Of a DNA stretch of 64,000 nucleotides, positions 56,902 through 64,000 are shown one piece after another. Numbering within the stretch: position 1 is the stretch's first letter; each line of letters opens with the position of its first letter. This DNA comes from Turnera subulata (taxonomy: Eukaryota > Streptophyta > Magnoliopsida > Malpighiales > Passifloraceae): the NCBI GenBank assembly GCA_028386065.3, contig JAKUCV010007228.1, forward strand, positions 1-64,000, given 5' to 3'. The notes under the pieces are model-generated. The model did no database searches. It saw only the letters and a program-made list of their open reading frames with translations, and was not told where the DNA came from. Both the position numbers and the translations under genes were made by a program.

Positions 56902-59568
56902 TGTAACGGCCCAGGTAAAATTTATGTTTTCACCGGGACTGTAAAAAGCTTTGTACAGTAATTTACCTAATGAAATTAATCTTGGGTAATTATTTCAGGG
57001 TAAATTATGCATCGGATTCTGAAACCGACACTTACCCCACGTTCCCCATTTTTCTGCGGATTTTTCGGACCAGAGCTAGCATTTTTCGGGTCCAGGAATC
57101 TTAAGAGAAGTCAGGTTTAACCTCGAATTAACGGCCCAGAAATAAGTCAAGGGGGGCATTACAGTTATTTTCTGGTCCGGACGAGACACGACTGCATAAT
57201 TGAATTATGCAGCCGCCTCCTCCTGTTACGCTTGTGAATGACCTGTGTAGCTTGTGATTTCCTTCCTTTTTCCCGTGACTCGGCATTTTCTCTGCCAGCT
57301 TTTTCCCTGCAACTTTCTCTTCTTCTCCTGCAAATACCCTTACCTTGCTCTCCACTACCAAAACTTCACCTGTGAAACTACCTACTGCATACTACCTAAG
57401 AAACCAGAAAAAGGAAAAAAATAATAAGAAAAATACTAAACACTTAACACCACCGCCGGCCGCCATACTAACACCATCACCAACCACCATCAACCACCCG
57501 AAAACACCACCAAACCCGAGCCACCCAGCCGCCATCACTACCGACACCATCGTCTTCTCCTCCTTCCCTCCAAACCGCACCAGCAACCGCCCTTCTCCTC
57601 CCTGCAACCCGACGGCCCCGTCTTCCTCTTCTTGTCCACCGCTGCAGATCGGCGTCGCAACCATTCGAGCAAGGCGCACCACCGCCCGAGTACCCCCGCC
57701 TCCTCACTGCCGACGAATGCCAGCAGGCCACGCTGACGCCACCTCTCCTGGTTCGTCACCACTCGCAGCCGTCAAGCATCGTGCCTCCTCGTCGCACTCC
57801 CCTCTCCGCCGTCGCCTTGCGCCACCCGTGTCGTCGCAGCTTCGCCCTGTCCGACGCGCCGCCACCTGTGTAGCCAAGGTGAGCAGACCCGTTTGGAGGA
57901 GGCTCGACCCGGATGGGTTGCGTGTTGGGTCGGGTTGACCCGGGGCTTTATGGTTGGGTCGCGGGTTGTGGGCTGGTGTTTGCGGGCTGAGTTTGTGGGC
58001 TGGGTTTGGCCTGGGCGTGGGCTGAACTAGTTGGGCCCTGGGAGTATTGGGGTTGGGCCTAGTCTTTTGGCCCAGTCCGTTTTAAAAAAAGAAGATAAAA
58101 ATCTGGATATATATATATGGACTATATAATTCTGAAAATATAATTTTGAAAAGAAAATAATTTTGGGAATATATATACTTAGTAAATAATAATTTTTGGG
58201 AAGGAAATAATGGGTAAATTTTGAATAATTATTATAAATGCTATTTGGAAAAGAAAGTATATTATGGTATATATTATGGAAATAATTATTATTTTGAGAA
58301 AATAATTATGGAAAGGGTATTATCAAGGTAATAAAATACCGGAATAATATCCGGGTATAAGTGTAAGTACAGTATGGTATTTTGACACATGAATAATAAA
58401 TGGTGAATGATGATGATAACGGGGTTTCACCGGGACGTAAACGAACCAGTTTAGTTTTATTTTTACGGTATAGCATCATTTGCATTTATATGCATCTTAT
58501 GTGAGTATATGCTATTGTTTGCTATTTAGGAGCTGATAACGAGCAGTATCCCGAGGAACCGGAGCCGGGACAATTTGAGGACTTTCAGGAGTAGGGAAAT
58601 CGGCTAAGGTGAGGATGGATAACCTTTGATATGTTGCACATGATACTGTGTTTGTTTTTCTGTGATTGTTATGCCTGATTGAACTGCTGAGCCAATTGAG
58701 TTTGATTGTGGTATTTTTGCTGTTGTTGTTGATTATGGACATACCGATATGATGAGATAATTGGATAATTGGAAGTTATGTTGACGACTGTATTGTCACT
58801 AGGAAAGTAGTGGTACGACTAGACGGTTAGAGACTGTTTTGTGGTGGCTATGATCTAGGTTACTTGTGATAAGTATGTCTATGCTTGGGATGTCTATCCC
58901 GTGATTATATTTTTGGGATGTCTATCCCTAGGATCTATATTTTTGGGATGTCGATCCCTGGGTTCTCTTGGATTGATCTAGCACCCGGAACATGTTAATA
59001 ACCAAGTACGACCCTAGCTTGTCCAGTGACGGGGCCCGAAAGATAAAATTGGTAATAATAAATATTCTTTTGGTCTTGGCTCAGTTATTTTCTGGTTGTT
59101 TCTCTGTTATGTTTTTTGCTGGTATTTTACTTCGAAAGTATTGTGTTGCCTGCATATTACTGTTTATCCTTCGTCGGTGAGCACTTCGGACTCACCCCTC
59201 GCCTGCGGGGTTTCATCCCGTAGGATGAGTTGTTCGTAGTTCAGGTACGTGGTTCGGCCAGCTGCTGTTTCTACTCCACCAGACCCCGGATCCATACCTC
59301 CGCTGCATCTCATTCTATGTCTTCCACTGCTTGTCTTTCTATTGTATTTTTGCTGTTGGGGATATTTTCTGCTGTTGTTGTTGCTGTATTATATGTGTTC
59401 TGCTACTGCTGTTGTGGTTTGAATAATGGTCTCCGGAATCGGGTGACGGATGATGTATCTGGATTTACTTGTACTGTATTTTATTTGGTATGTACTGTCT
59501 GCTACTGTATTAAGAACAGTTCTGGCACGTGTTTACCCGGTTCGGTAAATACAGGTCGGGGCGCTTCA
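56902..59568 (+). mobile_element. Solo LTR (2667 bp) with TSD AGCAT
   Basis: Begins TGTAACGGCCCAGG and ends GGGGCGCTTCA. It is flanked on both sides by AGCAT (56897-56901 and 59569-59573). No primer-binding site, polypurine tract or coding domain follows, so it is a recombined solo LTR of a large Ty3-type element. The direction is tentative. A 197-residue Pro/Thr/Ser/Arg-rich frame inside (57345-57938) has no domain and looks like GC-rich non-coding sequence. Confidence 0.9.
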
Positions 59569-59573
59569 AGCAT

Positions 59574-60632
59574 CCCATACACACTTACAATCAAAGACAA
59601 CACAAACTTTTCCAAATATTGAGATGATAACAAAAAAAATAGAATTTGTTTAAGGCACTAATTTCCCAAAAATTCAATCTATAAGACAACAATCAATTAG
59701 GGGTTTGGGACTTTGGGTATTGTCTGCAACAAGGATTTAATCAAGGGATTTGGGGACTTGGAATCGCTATGTTGTAAGTTGCAACACATGCGAGTTGTGG
59801 TAGCAATCGTGGGCTTGTGTGGAGGGGCTGACGACCGTGTGCGGAGGTGACAAAGGAGTGCAGAGGCGATAGACGCAACGGTGGTGTGCGTGGTGGCGGA
59901 GGCGACAACAACTTGAGCTTGCAACTTGAGTGAAATGAGAGAATGAGAAGGGAGTTGATGGGAGGAGTGTGTGACGGTAAGGGAGAAGTGGTGAGTGAAA
60001 TGAGAAAATGGAAGGAGAGTGTCTGATCAGTGTTATGAATTATGTTTTAGGGTTTGTAAATTGTTTCTAGGTTTGGCAATTTGGACTTGCAATGAAGAAT
60101 ACATTTCTTATGCCTGGGATGGGTTGAGCCTCGGGTGAAACCCAGGGTGGGATGGGATTGAGCTTGGGATCAATCCCAGGCCATCCTGTTTGGTTGTTGG
60201 GATTGGGTTTGGGCCTGGGATGGGTTTAAAGTATAAAATTGTGTTTGGTTTGTTGGTTTGGGTTTGGATTTAGTGACAATATGACCAGTTTGCCCTTGGG
60301 TTTGAACTTGGTGTTTAGTTATTGGGTTTGGATTTGGGGTGGGTTTGGGATTGAAATTTTTCATTTCAATTTAATTTTAAAATAGAATTATTTTTTTTAG
60401 CAAATGTATTATTATGTGGTGTATGTATTTTGTTTGGACACGTATTATTTTATGGGGTGTATGTAATTTTTTGACACGCATTATTTTGTGAGACACAATC
60501 CCGATTGCATGAGAACGGAGCATCCATTAAAAATAAAACGACAATGTCATCAACGAAGCATCCATTACCCACTGTGTACATAACATCCAAACCTACAGGT
60601 TCTTTTCATAACATTGAAGCTTACAATTGATT
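59574..60632. other. Repeat-derived region with Harbinger-like GTTTGGTT sequence
   Basis: 59574-60060 is GT/GA-rich with no gene. 60113-60180 is an imperfect foldback bounded by GCCTGGGAT and ATCCCAGGC. It is followed by CCTGTTTGGTTGTTGGGATTG, a word typical of PIF/Harbinger ends. The two ORFs beyond would fit such an element, but no transposase or clean inverted repeats were seen. Confidence 0.4.
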
Positions 60633-61004
60633 TCATTTTGCCATGAAAGTAAACAACGCCATGGCAAACATGCCAATAAACACACCAATTAGAAGCATGT
60701 TCTTGTCCCGAGTCGTGAACCCCCGCTTGGCATGCATTGTGTCCTTCATTGGGCCGGCTGCACCCATTTGGTAGGTGCCACAATTACTTGACTCGGCAAC
60801 ATCGTCCATGATTGCATCTTCAAAGTTCTCGCGAACCCATCGCTCCTCACTCATGACATAAGCTAGTCTCGCCTCATCGTACGTTTTGTACCCTTTGTAA
60901 GTGGCATTTGGGTATCCGTCTACCACGGATTTAACCGAGACCCAATCCTCGTATATGCCATTACGGCGGCCGTTGAAAACAACATAAAATTTGTACTTCC
61001 CCAT
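60633..61004 (-). CDS. Viroplasmin / RNase H1 N-terminal-like domain protein with C-terminal membrane segment
   Basis: Complete 123-residue frame starting MGKYKFYVVFNGRRNG. Residues 3-50 match the small caulimovirus-VI/RNase-H1-N-terminal fold (YVVFNGRRNGIYEDW, then YPNATYKGYKTYDEA), which binds RNA or RNA-DNA hybrids in other proteins. No RNase H catalytic domain follows. Residues 102-121 are a hydrophobic span (LLIGVFIGMFAMALFTFM) near the C terminus, predicting a tail-anchored protein. It lies about 330 bp downstream of a broken Myb/SANT gene on the same strand. It could be a host orphan or a transposon cargo gene. Function unknown. Confidence 0.6.
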   Translation of the reverse strand: MGKYKFYVVFNGRRNGIYEDWVSVKSVVDGYPNATYKGYKTYDEARLAYVMSEERWVRENFEDAIMDDVAESSNCGTYQMGAAGPMKDTMHAKRGFTTRDKNMLLIGVFIGMFAMALFTFMAK

Positions 61005-61338
61005 TTTCGTATATCTAAAAAGATGACAACAAGAGAATCATTACAAGCCGAAAATCATCAAGAAATAAAGTTATCACATCATTGCATTCATCCCTTCAAA
61101 TAAAACATCATTGCATCCAACTAATCAAATAAAACATCATACATAACCAAGCAAGTTAGAGTAGAATTCACAATCCAAAAGGCACCAACAACATCGAAAG
61201 CTAGCATAAGAACAAAAATGCATGCTCAAAGTTCACAAAATACCCAATAAACTAACAACATCCGAATCTATCAGAACACCCAAAAATGCATGCTCAAAGT
61301 GCCTAACTTGCAAAATCCTAAAACACCCAACTACCGAA

Positions 61339-62252
61339 CTACATCTTAGCCAACTTCTCTACAAATCGCACCCTCTTGCTCTCACGACACTCCCAAAATG
61401 TATCAATATAATGTGGACGCTCGGTCAAGCTGAAGATGGCGTCTACCACAACATCATCCGGCACTCCAAGACGATGCAATTCCTCCTCCACCTTTGCACA
61501 CTCACCCGGGAGGAGAACCCTCTTCCTCTTCGCCATCATCTCGAAGAACTTTGCCATATCCTCCTTTTCAACTTCCGTAGTCACATTCATGGAAGTAACG
61601 AACTCCATCATCACATCACTATCCTTCATTTTCTTTTTCCCTTTCAAGACTGCATCACTTGCACCTGCTTCATTCCCGTTCCCACTCTCATTGTTTACCC
61701 CAAAATTCGACCCCATAGTGGTACCTCCTGTGGTGGCTTCAGTAGTAGCAGCCTTCGACCTTTGGAGCTCCTCTTCATAAGCTAGTTGAGTGTTGATTCT
61801 CCTCACACCTGTGGCATGATCCTTCCCGAAGATCTCCTGCAAGCATAATACTCGGGGAAACGTTCACCAATCTTGTACTTGTGGATGGGGTTTTGCTACA
61901 ACACAATCAAAACAATTGGATCACTACAAGTAACATCAGCACTCAAGTGCATAGCTAGCTTGACAACCTCAAATACAATGCTAACCTTAACCCATGTTTC
62001 AGCCACATCTTCACTGTCCACCTCGACGCACTTCTGCTGCTCGTTCCACCCAAAACCACTTCTGTTACACATCTCAGAACATGCCCTGTACTTGTCTTTC
62101 AGTGCCCTAATCTTGTTCCTGATATTCTCCCCTGAGATTAATGCAACGCGCTCGGCTGTCATATGCTTACCCAATTTGGATTTGATCAACTTATAGGTAC
62201 CACTCTTGAAGGATCCAGCATCAACCTTCAAGCCACTCACAACAACCTCTTA
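61339..62252 (-). pseudogene. Myb/SANT-like DNA-binding protein, broken (Harbinger ORF1-like)
   Basis: Minus-strand gene of the Myb/SANT-like (Myb_DNA-bind_3) family, common in plants and as ORF1 of PIF/Harbinger transposons. Exon part 62240-61986 has FKSGTYKLIKSKLG, IRNKIRALKDKY and SGFGWNEQQKCVEVDSEDV. A GT-AG intron (61985-61896) leads to a part with FPEYY, then EIFGKDHATG and a Ser/Glu-rich C-terminal region to 61339. Two lesions are visible: an in-frame TAA at 62250-62252 inside the N-terminal part of the domain, and a one-base frameshift near 61843 between FPEYY and LQEIFGKD. The N terminus beyond 62252 is lost or unreadable up to the hAT terminus at 62335. Confidence 0.7.
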
Positions 62253-62831
62253 CAACACAAGGATCAAAGAATTGACATCTTCTTGCTACCAACAAAAGCG
62301 CGGCTTAGTGTTCACTGTCACCCTCCCTCTCGCCTAGGGGTGTAAGCGAGTCAAGCTACTCGCGAGCTACTCGGGATCGACTCGGCGGCTACTCGAACTC
62401 GACTCGTGCTTATCGAGCTCGAGTCGAGCTCGAAAGGTTATCGAGCCGAGTTCGAGCTTACCAATACTCGGCTCGTGAAGCTCGCGAGCCTTATCGAGCT
62501 TGGACCTAATATAATGATAAGAGGCTGTAAAAAGTTGGGCCATCAACACAACTGAATATAATGGGATATGGGCTTTAGGTAAAAATTTAGGCTATGTCCT
62601 TCTTAAGCCCGAAGAGACAAATAAAAAATTAAAATTAAATTATAATATGGCACACACGGTCACCCAGTCCACCGACACAACAATACAATGAAAAAAAAAG
62701 AGGAAAGACAAAAGAGTAAAGACGACTAAACACTAAACTAAACCTAGACAAGAAAAAGCCCCAATTTGAATCCCTAGTTCTTTGCCACTTCCACGACAAA
62801 ACCAAATCACCCAGACACCCATCCATCGTCG

Positions 62832-63335
62832 GAGAGGAATATGCAGCTCCACCCTCGCCACTTCGGCCGCAACCTCCGGGAGAATCTAGTCTCAAAACTC
62901 TTGAAAGATGTCGAGGGTACTTGCAGGTAATTAATTCCATCCTTTTCATTTCCCTTCTTTGTTTGTTCTTAGTTTAATCTGTTTGCTTTAAGTTTAATTA
63001 AGACCTAAAAGAATTGCAGTGGACGACATGGGTTCGTGGTGGCAATCACGGGGATTGAAAGCGTGGGTAAAGGGTTGATCCGAGACGAGACTGGGTTCGC
63101 CACTTTCCCTGTCAAGTACCAGTGTGTTGTGTTCAGGCCTTTTAAAGGCGAGATTTTGGAGGCTGTTGTTACCATGGTCAACAAGGTAATGTTTCTGTTC
63201 CTTCTCTTTTATCTTTTTTTTTTTGGTAAACTTCTTTGAATTGTTTATTTGTTTGTTTGTAACGTACTACTTCTCAAACTCTTCTTTTGCAAATGGGTTT
63301 CTTTGCAGAAGCTGGGCGCCTGTTCGAATTTACAG
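62832..63335 (+). pseudogene. Captured fragment of RNA polymerase II subunit RPB7 gene
   Basis: Three exon-like blocks with introns match the plant RPB7 (NRPB7) N-terminal half. Block 1 (62832-62926) encodes ERNMQLHPRHFGRNLRENLV onwards. Block 2 (63020-63185) encodes SGRHGFVVAITGIESVGKGL through VVTMVNK. Block 3 (63293-63335) starts MGFFAEAG. Introns are kept (AG|GT donors at 62926 and 63185, AG acceptor at 63019), so genomic DNA rather than mRNA was captured. Lesions: the start codon and first residues are degraded, the acceptor of block 3 reads AA instead of AG, and a two-base insertion breaks block 3. RPB7 pairs with RPB4 in the Pol II stalk; this copy cannot encode it. Confidence 0.88.
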
Positions 63336-63649
63336 GTACTGTATATAAACCTCTGATTTTGACAGTCATGATTTTTTTATCTCTTACATCTTGCATTTCT
63401 TTGTGATCTATTGAGCAAGAGTTCTTTAGATGCTACAATGAGCAAGAGTAACCATCACTTTGTGTTTGAACTGTAAAGTTGACAACTTGGCATCATAAGC
63501 TCAAAACCAAAGCATTTTCTTAGTTTAGAGTTATTAACTAGTTTATAATATAGTAGACAACCTAATCGGCATGCCTGGTCATGTATGCTTATGTTATACA
63601 AAATTTCTGTCATTTTCTTTTGATAATGAAATATTCTTGTCCTTGTATG

Positions 63650-64000
63650 TTGATATGTCGAGTACACCACCGGAAGTCTCTTCTTTACCAAGGGGGGAAG
63701 ACACCAGCCATTGGAGATTTTTTCAGGGACTGCTTCAATTAATGATAGCAACCCCACTCCTTCAGCTACACAAACTATTGGAGTTGGTAATACTGTTGTT
63801 AGTCAAGGTGATGGTGCAGATACACATTTTCAGAAGAAGAAAAGAGCAAAGAAATCCGCTGTGTGGCTCGAGTTTACAGAGGAAACAATCAACGGGCAGC
63901 TGAAAGCTCTATGTAACCATTGTAAGACTGTTCTTGCAATACTGAAAAGCGGTAGCACCACTCATTTATGTTGTCCTTGTTGTATTCCTTTTTCGTTTAG
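63650..64000 (+). CDS. hAT transposase, N-terminal part with BED zinc finger (partial)
   Basis: In one frame from about 63653 a Ser/Thr-rich lead (SGTASINDSNPTPSATQ) runs into KKKRAKKSAVWLEFTEETI and CNHCKTVL...SGSTTHL. This is a BED-type zinc finger of plant hAT transposases (C-x2-C and then His/Cys). A different frame starts with ATG at 63655 (MSSTPPEVSSLPRGED) and would need a shift to join, so the true start or an intron is uncertain. The dimerisation (hATC) part is beyond the window. Confidence 0.65.

Larger units (their letters stand above)
62335..64000 (+). mobile_element. hAT transposon, left part, carrying a captured RPB7 fragment
   Basis: TAGGGGTGTAAGCGAGTCAA at 62335 is a hAT-type terminus. 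The next 170 bp are packed with CTCGAG/GAGCTCG-type words, as in hAT subterminal transposase-binding regions. A decayed RPB7 gene piece follows (62832-63335), then the BED-finger start of a hAT transposase (from about 63650). The element runs off the window, so the right terminus and target duplication cannot be seen. Confidence 0.75.

Noticed and set aside
57345..57938. 197-residue open frame rich in Pro, Thr, Ser and Arg
   Set aside because: It lies inside the solo LTR, has no domain, and open frames exist in several other phases of the same GC-rich stretch, so it is probably chance.

Overview
The window is nuclear DNA of a dicot plant. The evidence is multi-exon genes with plant-type introns, chloroplast and mitochondrial targeted products, plant-only families (RLCK-VII kinase, ECT-type YTH protein, SBT subtilase), a plant U24 snoRNA, and dense plant transposons. 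I cannot name the species. One 811-base run of N (48040-48850) is an assembly gap.

Layout. 1-8.4 kb is a nest of decayed retroelements: a Ty3-type LTR cut by the window edge and inserted into the gag of a second Ty3-type element with a 1.58-kb LTR, then LINE pieces in opposite orientations. 8.4-31 kb is the gene-rich part: a plastid NusB-like gene (+), a promoter with two box C/D snoRNAs (one is U24), the mitochondrial BCKDH E1-beta gene (-), an m6A-reader YTH gene (-), a small TRIM-like element and a subtilase gene (-). 32.5-36.6 kb is a young deletion-derivative LTR retrotransposon with target-site duplication AGTAG. 40.2-44.0 kb is a PBL16-like receptor-like cytoplasmic kinase (+).

44.5-64 kb is again repeat-rich: a LINE (-), a nearly complete endogenous caulimovirid (petuvirus/florendovirus type) with a long open polyprotein, terminal redundancy, promoter, proximal poly(A) signal and primer-binding site, another LINE endonuclease scrap, AT-rich DNA, a 2667-bp solo LTR with duplication AGCAT, a block with a viroplasmin/RNase-H1-N-terminal-like ORF and a broken Myb/SANT ORF, and the start of a hAT transposon that carries a captured RNA polymerase II RPB7 gene fragment ahead of its transposase.

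The host genes do not form a pathway. They are independent housekeeping or signalling genes: plastid transcription or rRNA processing, branched-chain amino-acid breakdown, m6A reading, extracellular proteolysis, kinase signalling. The items most worth following are the RPB7-bearing hAT element, the near-intact endogenous pararetrovirus, the snoRNA gene pair with its site-II/telo-box promoter, the clustered GC-AG introns, and the head-to-head LINE halves that look like a twin-priming 5' inversion.
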